Origin: Chitinophaga sp. | Lineage (GTDB): Bacteria; Bacteroidota; Bacteroidia; Chitinophagales; Chitinophagaceae | Reading direction: 5' to 3' | Length of the DNA stretch: 64,000 nucleotides | Assembly (NCBI RefSeq): GCF_017745275.1 | Contig: NZ_JAGHZS010000001.1 | Coordinates: forward strand, 682,001 to 746,000 | Part shown: in pieces, positions 17,239-26,581 of the stretch | Layout of the letters: every line of letters starts with the position of its first letter | Numbering within the stretch: the stretch's first letter is position 1 | The notes under the pieces: generated by a model | Told to the model about the DNA's origin: nothing | The model's database searches: none | What the model saw: the letters and a program-made list of their open reading frames with translations, nothing else | Program-made: the position numbers and the translations under genes

Positions 17239-20052
17239 CTATTCTTTTTTTCTGATAAGTTTGGCTTCTTTATCTTCCATACCATACAGGTCGTTAAACA
17301 ACAGTTTAAACGTACCTAATGACTGCCCGCGGAAAGTAATTTCTGGTCCGAACGCATAGAGCATACCAGCACCTACCGGTGCTGAAAAAGCCGCTACCCC
17401 GTCTTTTAGGTATGATTGTCCCCAGGCCCAACCGCTGTGTAAAGGTTGTGCGGTAGCGAACCAGGCAATCGGTTTGATCCCTTCCTGCGCCGCGTTGGCA
17501 TCCAGGCGGAATACCGGGCTGTTGTCAAAGTTCACATCGCCGACAGAAGGCAGCCCCCATGCGGCCGGATGTGTACTATCAAACGATACCTGGAGAATAC
17601 TGCCAGGTACAAAATATTTGGTACCGGGCAATGGTTTTTCCTGCCCGGCTTTGTCCGTTTCCACCAAAGCATTATGTACCGGCAATCCCAGATGGTAAGC
17701 GAGATTGGTACTGCTGCCAATAGTAATAACCGTACCGCCTTCTTCCATGAATTGCTTTAATGCCGGTATAGATTTTTCTTTAGAGATCTTACCTAACATA
17801 TGCCGGTAGTTTTCCGGAATTTCCGCAGGAGCCGGATCTTTTTGCGTGTATCCGTACCTGTTAGGCTCTGCACCTCCCACCGGTGGAATGGCGCGGGTAG
17901 CGAAGATGATCGCATCATACCTGCTATGCAGGTTTCCGGTATCAATGTCCTGCGGATAAATCACTTCAAATGGAAAATGGTATTGCTCCATGATCCACCG
18001 CATCCAGCCGGAAGGCATAGAGCCGCCATAGGTATCCCATAGCGCAATACGCATCGGGCGCAGGGCTACGGTACCCGCAGGTCGCTTATTGATGCCCGTA
18101 GTTTTCAATCCCAGGGTGGTAGCCGATTGTTGCAGGATCTCCTTTGCTTTGCCATTGGCAGGTACAAAGAAGGCGCCCGCTACGGCTTTATTATTACCCG
18201 CTACTCCTTTGGTGAGACGGTATACTTTTACACCGGCTTTCAGGAGATCGTTGACCGCAATAAAAGCATTGTTCTCGCGGGCACTCAGCAGGTAACCCGC
18301 GCCGGCACCTGCCAGCGTGTTTTTGGGAGGCGACTGCAATTCACCGTAGGGCAGCCGCGTAAAGGGTCCGTCGAATGCGTCGAGCACCCGGTCAAACTGA
18401 ACCCCCATCTGGAAAGCCAGTGTCCAGCCTGCTGCATCATATGGCCGGATAGGAGGCCCACCCGGGTATTGAAAATCGTTGGGGTGATCCTGTGGTTCAA
18501 ACATATCCAGCACATGCGGCCGGAATGACTGGTTCGTTTTTACGATATAAGATCCGGCAGGATAGGATTTGCCGCTTACCGTAAACGCGGCATCTGCTTT
18601 CTGTACCTGGATACCCGCCTTGATCAGCGCATTGATAAATTTCACCGCAGTAGGAAAATCGGCCTGATCTGCCGGCAGGATATATCCCCGTGGATCTCTT
18701 CCCGCAGGATCTTTGAATACCGCGTCGTAATATTTCATGGGAATATTGTTACCCCGACGCATCCAACCATAAGGATCACTCCCATCGTTTTTATCGGTGG
18801 AATCCGGATGGTCTTTCTTAAAGGCGGCGGTAACGGCCTCGGAACGTTTCGGCGATAATGTCCAGGAGTCCTGGTTGCCACGGTCGATCGCGTTTTTACC
18901 CATTTTGTAAATATTGTAGAGCACTTCATCACGCTGACGGGCAGCGTAATCCAATACCGCGTAGTTCAGCGATACAGAATAATCGATAGAGCGTCTGAAA
19001 CGCCAGTCGTCCTGCGGCTTTACGGGATTTGGTGTAGCGCCGTTGGGAATTAACCGTTGTGGTACCACAGGGATTTTCTCTGGTGTGGGATTTCCAATAA
19101 TTTCCGTAAGCAACCCAATCATATTATGATACTGCGTGGTGGTACGCAATCCGCCGTTATACCAGGTAGAGAAACTGGAGCCGTTCAAACGGGTATAACC
19201 TGGTTTATCTTCTGCGTTCAACCGGTTGTACATAGCGGCCCCGAGTGCATCGATACCGGTGATCATCAGCGGATCAAAGAAATAATTGAACGGATCGCGG
19301 TAGGGAGGTCCTGCGAGTACAGAACCTTCGGGACCGCGTTGGTGGTGATTGTACATGATCTGCGGCATCCATTCAAGAAACAATTGTTTTCCCATGTTCA
19401 CGCTTTCTTTCATGTTCATGATGTAGAAATCGCGGTTATTATCATGACCGATATATTTCTGATACAATACCGGCAACTGGTCTACCGATCTTTTCAACGG
19501 ATCCGCATTCCGCATATACCAGTTGGACACCAGTTCCTGTCCGTCGGGGTTGGCGTGCGTCATCAGGATGATCACATTATCCAGGATGCGCATGGTTTCC
19601 GGATCTTTGCGGCTTGCCAGCTGCCACGCGGTTTCTATGAGCTGGTGCGTACCTACTACTTCTGTAGCATGTAATCCACCATCGATCCACACCACAGCCT
19701 TTCCTTCGGCGGCCAGCGCTTTCGCCTGTCCGGTGGTAAGGTCTTCCGCGCGGGCCAGTTGCTGTGAAATCTTTTTATACTTTTCCAACTGCTGCAGATT
19801 GGCTGGAGAAGAGATCACCAGCATATACTGGTCCCTTCCTTCTTCTGTTTTGCCGATGTCTACCAGCTTCACCCGGTCGGATGCCGCGAGCTTTTTAAAA
19901 TACGCTGCCGTTTGTGTGTAGTTGGCCAGCTGATAATCATCCCCGATATTAAATCCGAAATGTTCTTTCGGTGAAGGGATGGTTTGCGCCACTACGGAAT
20001 GACTATATAACCATCCGGCAACTGTGATGGCAACGAGTATTTTATTTTTCAT
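17239..20052 (-). CDS. M14-family zinc carboxypeptidase, paralogue 2
   Basis: The product has 937 residues with a signal peptide (to about residue 22). Zinc ligands are visible as HATE (His128, Glu131) and the later His in MYNHHQRG (about 236-237). The substrate-binding NNRDF motif is at about 205-209, and a candidate catalytic Glu is in LLTEIIGNP near 317. Beyond the peptidase domain, a C-terminal region of about 500 residues includes a glutamine-amidotransferase-like portion with GGTVITIGSSTNL. The protein is exported. It closes an operon with an M20 amidohydrolase and a second M14 enzyme and is closely similar to the protein at 21512-24265. The role in trimming peptides imported by the SusC/D pair is inferred from context. 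Confidence 0.88.
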   Translation of the reverse strand: MKNKILVAITVAGWLYSHSVVAQTIPSPKEHFGFNIGDDYQLANYTQTAAYFKKLAASDRVKLVDIGKTEEGRDQYMLVISSPANLQQLEKYKKISQQLARAEDLTTGQAKALAAEGKAVVWIDGGLHATEVVGTHQLIETAWQLASRKDPETMRILDNVIILMTHANPDGQELVSNWYMRNADPLKRSVDQLPVLYQKYIGHDNNRDFYIMNMKESVNMGKQLFLEWMPQIMYNHHQRGPEGSVLAGPPYRDPFNYFFDPLMITGIDALGAAMYNRLNAEDKPGYTRLNGSSFSTWYNGGLRTTTQYHNMIGLLTEIIGNPTPEKIPVVPQRLIPNGATPNPVKPQDDWRFRRSIDYSVSLNYAVLDYAARQRDEVLYNIYKMGKNAIDRGNQDSWTLSPKRSEAVTAAFKKDHPDSTDKNDGSDPYGWMRRGNNIPMKYYDAVFKDPAGRDPRGYILPADQADFPTAVKFINALIKAGIQVQKADAAFTVSGKSYPAGSYIVKTNQSFRPHVLDMFEPQDHPNDFQYPGGPPIRPYDAAGWTLAFQMGVQFDRVLDAFDGPFTRLPYGELQSPPKNTLAGAGAGYLLSARENNAFIAVNDLLKAGVKVYRLTKGVAGNNKAVAGAFFVPANGKAKEILQQSATTLGLKTTGINKRPAGTVALRPMRIALWDTYGGSMPSGWMRWIMEQYHFPFEVIYPQDIDTGNLHSRYDAIIFATRAIPPVGGAEPNRYGYTQKDPAPAEIPENYRHMLGKISKEKSIPALKQFMEEGGTVITIGSSTNLAYHLGLPVHNALVETDKAGQEKPLPGTKYFVPGSILQVSFDSTHPAAWGLPSVGDVNFDNSPVFRLDANAAQEGIKPIAWFATAQPLHSGWAWGQSYLKDGVAAFSAPVGAGMLYAFGPEITFRGQSLGTFKLLFNDLYGMEDKEAKLIRKKE

Positions 20053-20059
20053 GGCGTTG

Positions 20060-21508
20060 TTATTTGCGGTAATCTAATGCAGGTTTGCGGTCGCCCAGCA
20101 TGGCTTCATACTGGAATCCGGCGCCTTGTCGTTTGTTTAACTCTGCTTTGGCGGCCTTCAGGCTTTCCGGGCTTTTAAACAGGTCATACGCGGTGAGTGC
20201 AATGGTTTTGGCAGCCACCATCATACCTTTTACGCCGATGCTGCTACCTGCGGCGGCTACGTTCTGCCAGCTGTGGCCGGAAGATCCCGGTACAAAGGTA
20301 GCGGTTACAATACCTGCTGTAGGCGCTACCCAGCTCACATCAGCTACATCGGAAGAGGCGCTGCCGCCGTCTTTGATCATAGTAAAAGGACTTACCCGGG
20401 AAGTCACCGTATCCGGATCAGGCGTGTTATCCTTCTCCACAAAAGTGGCCTGTATCTTTTTCGCAAATTCCTTTTCAGCGGGGGTATAGCTGAAGCCACC
20501 AACCTGTTGCAGGTTCTTATCCATCAATTGCGATAAGGTTACGTTGGGCAGCATGTTATAAACACCACCTATCACTTCGTAATCCATGCGGGTACCGGTT
20601 CCCATAGCAGCGCCTTCAGCAGCCTTTACCAGTCGCTCCCATACACTTTTTACTACTTTCATGTCCGGATGCCGTACATAATAATATACTTCTGCAAATG
20701 CCGGTACTACATTCGGTGCATCGCCACCCTTGGTGATCACGTAGTGGATGCGGGTAGAGGAAGGCACATGCTCCCGCATCATGTTCACCATATAGTCCAT
20801 TGCTTCGACACCATCGAGCGCAGAGCGGCCTTTTTCGGGCGATGCGGCGGCATGAGCTGCAGTACCATAGAACCTGAATTTGGCGTTCTTATTCGCCAGC
20901 CAGGGAGAAATAGCCGCTGAATTCAGATTGCCGGGATGCCAGTGTAATACGGCATTCACATCTTTAAATAATCCTTCCCTTACCATAAATACTTTGCCGG
21001 AACCGCCTTCTTCCGCAGGACAACCATACAAACGGATCGTGCCTTTCACCCCACTGCTTTGTAGCCAGTTCTTCACGCTGATCGCTGCTGCAACAGAGGC
21101 GGTCCCAAACAGGTTATGCCCGCAACCATGTCCTGGTCCGCCTTCCTTCACGGGTTGTTTTTCCGGCACGGCTTCCTGCGACAAGCCCGGCAACGCATCG
21201 TATTCCGCAAGGATGGCTATCACTGGCTCACCGCTCCCATAGCTGGCTACAAAGGCAGTGGGAATACCGGCAATACCGGCCTTCACCTGGAACCCTTGTT
21301 GCTGCAGGGTGGATTGTAACAGCGCCGAACTTTTTTCTTCCAGGTAACCGGGTTCTGCATAGCTCCAGATCTTTTTGGCAATGGTATCGTAGGCAGCGGT
21401 ATGTTGATCGAGGTAACTGATCATCGCGGTTTTCTCCTTGTTTTGTTGTGCCGGCAAAGTTGTTGTCATGCAACAAAAAAACGCGCAGGAAATGATAAAT
21501 GGTTTCAT
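20060..21508 (-). CDS. M20-family amidohydrolase, AbgB-like, exported
   Basis: The product has 482 residues with a signal peptide (about 1-20, ending LPAQQ). Metal-binding motifs of the M20 aminoacylase/carboxypeptidase family are present: EYDALPG (about 102-108), GHGCGHN (126-132), PAEEGG (164-169) and an HWHPG motif. The dimerisation domain insert is seen around AAHAAASPEKGRSALD. Overall it resembles the AbgB subunit of p-aminobenzoyl-glutamate hydrolase, which removes acyl or aryl groups from amino acids. The gap to each M14 neighbour is 7 bases or less, so it is translated in the same operon. A role in peptide or acyl-amino-acid breakdown is likely; the true substrate is unknown. Confidence 0.85.
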   Translation of the reverse strand: MKPFIISCAFFCCMTTTLPAQQNKEKTAMISYLDQHTAAYDTIAKKIWSYAEPGYLEEKSSALLQSTLQQQGFQVKAGIAGIPTAFVASYGSGEPVIAILAEYDALPGLSQEAVPEKQPVKEGGPGHGCGHNLFGTASVAAAISVKNWLQSSGVKGTIRLYGCPAEEGGSGKVFMVREGLFKDVNAVLHWHPGNLNSAAISPWLANKNAKFRFYGTAAHAAASPEKGRSALDGVEAMDYMVNMMREHVPSSTRIHYVITKGGDAPNVVPAFAEVYYYVRHPDMKVVKSVWERLVKAAEGAAMGTGTRMDYEVIGGVYNMLPNVTLSQLMDKNLQQVGGFSYTPAEKEFAKKIQATFVEKDNTPDPDTVTSRVSPFTMIKDGGSASSDVADVSWVAPTAGIVTATFVPGSSGHSWQNVAAAGSSIGVKGMMVAAKTIALTAYDLFKSPESLKAAKAELNKRQGAGFQYEAMLGDRKPALDYRK

Positions 21509-21511
21509 GGG

Positions 21512-24265
21512 CTATTTATACAGTTGGTTAAACAGTAATTTAAAGGTGCTGTGAGATTGCCCCCGGAAGGTGATCTCCGGCCCGAAGGCATATAATTTTC
21601 CTTTGCCTACCGGCGCTGTAAAGGCAGCAATGCCACCTTTCAGGTATTGCTGTCCCCAGGCCCAGCCACTATGCAGCGGTGCCGCATCAGAAAACCATAT
21701 CAGCTTTCTTATCCGGGAGGTATCTGCTCCGCTCAATTTGAAAACAGGGCTTCTTTCAAAGTATACATCATTTTTTGCCCGCATGCCAAAGGTTTCCGCT
21801 ACCGAGGTGTCAATGTCTGCCAGCAGCAGGCTACCGGGAATATAATACTTTGTACCGCTGAGTGGTTTCATCTCTCCTTTCGCATTCTTCTCCATCAGTG
21901 CATTTACAACGGGTAACTGAAGGTGATAAGCCAGGTTAGTGCTGCTGCCGATGGTTACAATCTGTCCACCTTCTTCGAGGAATTGCTTCAACTGCGGAAC
22001 AGACGTATCGGCGGTGATCTTACCCAACCAGCTACGATACTGTGCCGGCAGCTCTTCCGGCCTGGGTGGTTTGCTCTCAAAATTGTTACGCGGCTTCTTT
22101 GGTTTACCGGTATCAGGAATAGCGCCGGTGGCAAAAATAATCAGGTCGTATTTACTACGCAATTTTCCACTATCTATCGCGGAAGTATATACGAATTCAT
22201 ACGGAAAATGATATTGCTCCATCAGCCAGCTGAGCCAACCGGCCGGAATAGATCCTCCATAGTTATTCCAGAGTGCCACCCGCATGGGCGCCAGGGCTTT
22301 CATACCGGAGGGGCGCCGCTCACTAACGGCAACGGGTATACCAAATTCAGCCGCATCTTTCACAAGGATGGTCTGCGCCTTTGCGGAAAAAGGAATATAG
22401 AAAGCACCCGCATTGCTAACGCCTGGGGGTAAACGAAATACTTTTACACCCGCTTTCAGCAGATCATTCACCGCGATGAAAGCATTGTTCACCCGTGCAT
22501 CGATCAGGTAGCCTTTGGCCGCAGCGGCCACCACTTGTTTTGGGGGCGACTGTAACTGGCCATAGGGTAGCCTTTCAAAGGGTCCGTCAAATGCTTCCAG
22601 TACCCGGTCGAATGTGATGCCCATCTGGAAAGCGAGCGTCCACCCGGCGGCATCGTAGGGACGGATCGGCGGACCGCCTTCATACTGGAAATCATTCGGG
22701 TGATCCTGTGGTTCAAACATATCTATTACATGCGGTCGGAAAGCCTGGCTGGTTTTGACTATATAGGAACCCGCCGGATAAGTTTTTCCTGCAACAGTAA
22801 AGGTAGCAGTCGCCTTTTCTACAGCGATACCGGATTGTATCAGCGCATTGATAAATTTTACAGCAGTGGGAAAGTCGGCCTGATCTGCAGGCAAAATATA
22901 TCCCCGGGCATCTCTTCTCGCCGGATCTTTTAATACGGCATCATAAAACTTCACGGCAATGGTATCTTCCCGGCCAAAGGAAAATTCGCCCCCACCTTCT
23001 CCTTCGCCACCAGCAACGGCTTCCTGCGGGCGACTATTTTTATTGGCTACTTTGATGCTATCGATATAGCTGGGATAAAATGTCCAGTTATCGCGGTTGC
23101 CTCTTTCAATAGCGTTGCTGCCCATGCGGTAAATATTGTACAGCAGTTCGTTCCGGTAGCGGGCGGCGTAGTCGAGGATGGCATAGTTGAGCGATACCGA
23201 ATAATCTATCGACTGCCGGAAATGCCAGCGTTGCGGCGTTACAGGATTGGGAGTGGCACCGTTAGGTACCAGTCTGTCGGGCACCAGTGGCACATTCTCC
23301 GGCGTAGGATTACCGATGATTTCCGTAAGGATACCCACCATATTATGAAAATACGGTGTGGTACGTAATCCACCATTCCACCAGGTGGAGAATTGTGAAC
23401 CGGCACGTTGGGTGTATCCCGGTTTACCTTCTGCATTCAGGCGGTTGTTCATGGCCGCGCCCACCGCATCGATGCTGGTTACAATCAGTGGATCATATAC
23501 ATGGTTAAAAGGATCACGGTAAGGCGGACCTGCCAATACAGAACCAGCGGGGCCACGCTGGTGGTGGTTATACATGATCTGCGGGATCCATTCTACGAAC
23601 AGCTGCCGGCTGATATTCTGACTCTCTTTCATGTTCATCATGTAGAAGTCGCGGTTATTATCATGTCCCACATATTTTTCGTATAGCCGTGGTATATTCA
23701 TGGCTCTTTTACTGGTATCGCCTGTCCGCATGTACCAGTCGGACACCAGTTCCTGTCCGTCGGGATTGGCATGTGTGAGCAGGATGATATCATTATCCAG
23801 TATAGACATGGTTTCCGGATCGGTGCGGGTAACCAGCTGATACATGGTTTCTATCAGCTGATGTGCGCCTACTACCTCCGTGGCATGTAGTCCGCCATCT
23901 ATCCAGATCACGGCTTTGCCCTCCGCAGCCAGCTCACGGGCTTGTGGCGCCGTGAGCCCTTCCGCGCGGGCCAGTTGTTGAGAGATAGTCTTGTATCGTT
24001 CCAGTCGCTGTATATTGACCGGTGAAGAAACAATCAGCATATACTGATGTCTGCCTTCTTCGGTCAAACCGATATCCACCAGTTTGGTACGGGGAGATGC
24101 AGCGAGTTTTTTAAAATAGGCTTCTGTTTGTGTATAGTTGGCCAGCTTATAATCATCTCCTATATTAAAACCAAAATGTTCCTTGGGAGATGGTATCTGC
24201 TGCGCCCATGCAATGGCGACGGTCGCCAGCAGCAGGATCAGCAAACGGTAAAACTTGCTATTCAT
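21512..24265 (-). CDS. M14-family zinc carboxypeptidase, paralogue 1
   Basis: The product has 917 residues with a short signal peptide (to about residue 21). The arrangement is the same as in the 17239-20052 gene: GLHATEVVG (zinc His and Glu), GHDNNRDFY, MYNHHQRGP, LLTEIIGNPTPE, and the C-terminal GGQIVTIGSSTNL region. Around residue 415 it has a unique glycine/glutamate insertion (EAVAGGEGEGGG) where the paralogue has another sequence. The start at 24265 gives the signal peptide directly. It follows the lipoprotein gene by 35 bases. The two M14 genes with the M20 gene between them suggest an ancestral duplication around or before insertion of the M20 gene. Confidence 0.88.
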   Translation of the reverse strand: MNSKFYRLLILLLATVAIAWAQQIPSPKEHFGFNIGDDYKLANYTQTEAYFKKLAASPRTKLVDIGLTEEGRHQYMLIVSSPVNIQRLERYKTISQQLARAEGLTAPQARELAAEGKAVIWIDGGLHATEVVGAHQLIETMYQLVTRTDPETMSILDNDIILLTHANPDGQELVSDWYMRTGDTSKRAMNIPRLYEKYVGHDNNRDFYMMNMKESQNISRQLFVEWIPQIMYNHHQRGPAGSVLAGPPYRDPFNHVYDPLIVTSIDAVGAAMNNRLNAEGKPGYTQRAGSQFSTWWNGGLRTTPYFHNMVGILTEIIGNPTPENVPLVPDRLVPNGATPNPVTPQRWHFRQSIDYSVSLNYAILDYAARYRNELLYNIYRMGSNAIERGNRDNWTFYPSYIDSIKVANKNSRPQEAVAGGEGEGGGEFSFGREDTIAVKFYDAVLKDPARRDARGYILPADQADFPTAVKFINALIQSGIAVEKATATFTVAGKTYPAGSYIVKTSQAFRPHVIDMFEPQDHPNDFQYEGGPPIRPYDAAGWTLAFQMGITFDRVLEAFDGPFERLPYGQLQSPPKQVVAAAAKGYLIDARVNNAFIAVNDLLKAGVKVFRLPPGVSNAGAFYIPFSAKAQTILVKDAAEFGIPVAVSERRPSGMKALAPMRVALWNNYGGSIPAGWLSWLMEQYHFPYEFVYTSAIDSGKLRSKYDLIIFATGAIPDTGKPKKPRNNFESKPPRPEELPAQYRSWLGKITADTSVPQLKQFLEEGGQIVTIGSSTNLAYHLQLPVVNALMEKNAKGEMKPLSGTKYYIPGSLLLADIDTSVAETFGMRAKNDVYFERSPVFKLSGADTSRIRKLIWFSDAAPLHSGWAWGQQYLKGGIAAFTAPVGKGKLYAFGPEITFRGQSHSTFKLLFNQLYK

Positions 24266-24300
24266 AAGCGCATAAGAATTTCAGATAAACAAATGACGGA

Positions 24301-24921
24301 CTATTGCTTTTTAAACCTAACGCCTACACGGCAATCACCAGGTTCTCCGCGGGCTTCATCACAGATATTATTGAAGAAGGTAACAATGCGTCTTCCATCA
24401 GCCAGGTTTAATATAAACTTAAACAGAAAATAATCATTCACTTTCACATTTTCCAGGCTTACATTATTCATCGCTGCCAATTGCGCCGCAGTAAAGGAAT
24501 ACGTTTTGGGAAAGGCCGTTACGGTTTCCAACAGGTGATCATTGGTGCCTACAATACTGGGCAATGGAAACTGGGCAATATTCGTATATTGATTACCGGG
24601 AGACGATATCACTAACGGGTACGCAGGTACGCTTGTTTCAGCTTTATTGTAACTGTTGTATACTTCTATGGATGTTACCGTTTCTTTGCCAAAACCTTCC
24701 CAGGTTAGTGTAAACGCAAACTCCTGTGCCGCCAGGTTGGGATCGGTGAGGTTAAAGAAAGCTACCTTACCCGCCTGCCGCGTAGGCAGGGCTGTTTTGG
24801 TGGTATCTATCGTCACTATTGGCACAGCGCTATAGTTATAATCCTGCCATTCGTAGGTTACCTTTTTACAGGAAAACGCCACCGAAGAAATAACCAGTAT
24901 GGCCACTATAAAATGCTTCAT
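24301..24921 (-). CDS. lipoprotein of the SusCD operon, unknown
   Basis: The product has 206 residues with a lipoprotein signal (MKHFIVAILVISSVAFSC, Cys18). The rest is beta-rich without recognised catalytic motifs. A PLPSIVGTND segment and a Cys near the C-terminus (NICDEARGEPGDC) are the only landmarks. In SusCD loci the gene after susD often encodes a surface lipoprotein that binds the substrate; that is the likely role here, inferred from position. It lies 32 bases after susD and 35 before the first peptidase gene. Confidence 0.7.
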   Translation of the reverse strand: MKHFIVAILVISSVAFSCKKVTYEWQDYNYSAVPIVTIDTTKTALPTRQAGKVAFFNLTDPNLAAQEFAFTLTWEGFGKETVTSIEVYNSYNKAETSVPAYPLVISSPGNQYTNIAQFPLPSIVGTNDHLLETVTAFPKTYSFTAAQLAAMNNVSLENVKVNDYFLFKFILNLADGRRIVTFFNNICDEARGEPGDCRVGVRFKKQ

Positions 24922-24953
24922 AATTATAATTTTAGTCCCGTAAATATGTTAGC

Positions 24954-26567
24954 TTATTTATCCCAGAATACCGGTGTTGTTTGTTGTGCTACCTGCAATG
25001 CACCTGCATTTTCTCCCAGGCTGGTATTGGCTGTCAGTTCTGTTTCAGAATAATAGAGCCGCAGCGGGAAGGTGTTGAGCGGCGACAGTGGTGTGCGCAG
25101 CAAGGGCAAACCGGTTCTCCGGTAATCGCTGTAGGCTTCCATACCGTTACCATATTGCGCAATGTATTTCTGCGTCATCACCAGTACCAGCTTACCGGCG
25201 TCTGTGGCGGCATCGTATTTCAACAATTGGTCTGCTGCAAAATCATTGATCGTAGCAGCCGGCAAAGCAGCGCCGCCGTTGGCGGCAGCAAAGGTGCTCA
25301 CACTGTTAAGATGCGCTGTAATCCCGTCTTTAAAAGCCTGCCGCGCATCATCGCCGGTATTCAGCGTGAGCGCCGCTTCTGCCCGGATAAACTTCACCAT
25401 CGCATTGGTGATCATCGGCATGATCCCGGCGCCGGTGCCGTCTGTAGGACCTACTACTTTCAGTGTACCGGTGGCGCCGTTATTGGTGAGGAAACGGTTG
25501 GTGACCGGGATATTATTCACAGGTGCATTGTCGTACAAACCACCGGCAGGATAAATACCAAAGGTGGAACGCCTGTTCAGATCAGCCGGTGCAGCCGTAC
25601 CATCGCCGGGATTACGGCCGTAGTAACCATTGCTGTTGGCGGAATTATTCAGTCCTGCTGTAGCATTCTGCCGGAAGATATAATACCGCAACCGGGGATC
25701 ATCGTTGTTAAACAACAGGTCGATCAACGACTGGCTCATGTAAAATGTTTTACTGCCCTGGTACTCCACGCGGTGCCAGGGATGCCGGTTGTTGGGGTTT
25801 TGCCCTGAGCCGAAACGGAAAGTAAAATCACCTGCGTTGGAATTGGTGGTCCCCCCTATCAGCGTGGCCGGATCAGCTATCAGTGCTTTGATGGCAGTGG
25901 CAGAACGTGCCGGATTCACCAGGCGGATCTGGTTGTATAGTTTCAGCTTTAACGAGTTGGCCATCATCAGCCAGGAGCTTTTTACACCACTGTATAAGAG
26001 ATCGGAGGTGGCAGGGACAAGCGTGGTCCCAGTGACTTTAGCAGCATCGGCTATCGCTTCGTCTACCATCTTCAGTACGTCTTCATAAATCTCCGTTCCT
26101 TTCTCAAATGCAGGGCTCACGTTGGCCTGGCCCTGTTGCGACTGTGAGTAAGGAATATCGCCCCACATATCTACCATCATGCTTGCCAGGTAAGCCTTCT
26201 CGAGTTTAGCAACGGCCACATACCCCCATTGCTCCTGGGCGGCACCGGCTTTTATAATAGCGGCAAGATCATTTAGTGTTTGTGTGTAAAAGCCATCCCA
26301 GGAATCATTGAAACTGGTACCTTGTTGCTGTAACCGGCTCAAACCGGAAGAGAACACCGTGTATTGCATAAAGGTGGCGGTACCGCTATTCAGCTGGTAC
26401 ATATTCGCCGCCATAGATACCTCCGTAGAAGGCAGTAATAACGACAACTGGGCAGTGGTAGGATTATTCGGGTCTGTATTGATGTCTACAAATTTTTTGC
26501 AACCGGAAACGGTTAACACACCTGCCAGTCCTATTGTGTACGCGATATATTTAAGTGCCATTATCAT
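24954..26567 (-). CDS. SusD/RagB-family outer-membrane lipoprotein (SusD-like 2)
   Basis: The product is about 537 residues from the ATG at 26567. It opens with a lipoprotein signal (VLTVSGCKKFVDINTDPNNPT). The CKKFVDINTDPN start and the SLLLPSTEVSMA region fit the SusD-like 2 group (PF12771), which binds ligands at the surface and caps the SusC barrel. The ATG at 26594 would overlap susC and add a non-signal tail, so 26567 is preferred, leaving 14 bases after susC. It is translated with susC in one operon. The neighbours suggest a peptide rather than a glycan ligand. Confidence 0.9.
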   Translation of the reverse strand: MIMALKYIAYTIGLAGVLTVSGCKKFVDINTDPNNPTTAQLSLLLPSTEVSMAANMYQLNSGTATFMQYTVFSSGLSRLQQQGTSFNDSWDGFYTQTLNDLAAIIKAGAAQEQWGYVAVAKLEKAYLASMMVDMWGDIPYSQSQQGQANVSPAFEKGTEIYEDVLKMVDEAIADAAKVTGTTLVPATSDLLYSGVKSSWLMMANSLKLKLYNQIRLVNPARSATAIKALIADPATLIGGTTNSNAGDFTFRFGSGQNPNNRHPWHRVEYQGSKTFYMSQSLIDLLFNNDDPRLRYYIFRQNATAGLNNSANSNGYYGRNPGDGTAAPADLNRRSTFGIYPAGGLYDNAPVNNIPVTNRFLTNNGATGTLKVVGPTDGTGAGIMPMITNAMVKFIRAEAALTLNTGDDARQAFKDGITAHLNSVSTFAAANGGAALPAATINDFAADQLLKYDAATDAGKLVLVMTQKYIAQYGNGMEAYSDYRRTGLPLLRTPLSPLNTFPLRLYYSETELTANTSLGENAGALQVAQQTTPVFWDK

Positions 26568-26581
26568 ATCAGGTTTAATGA

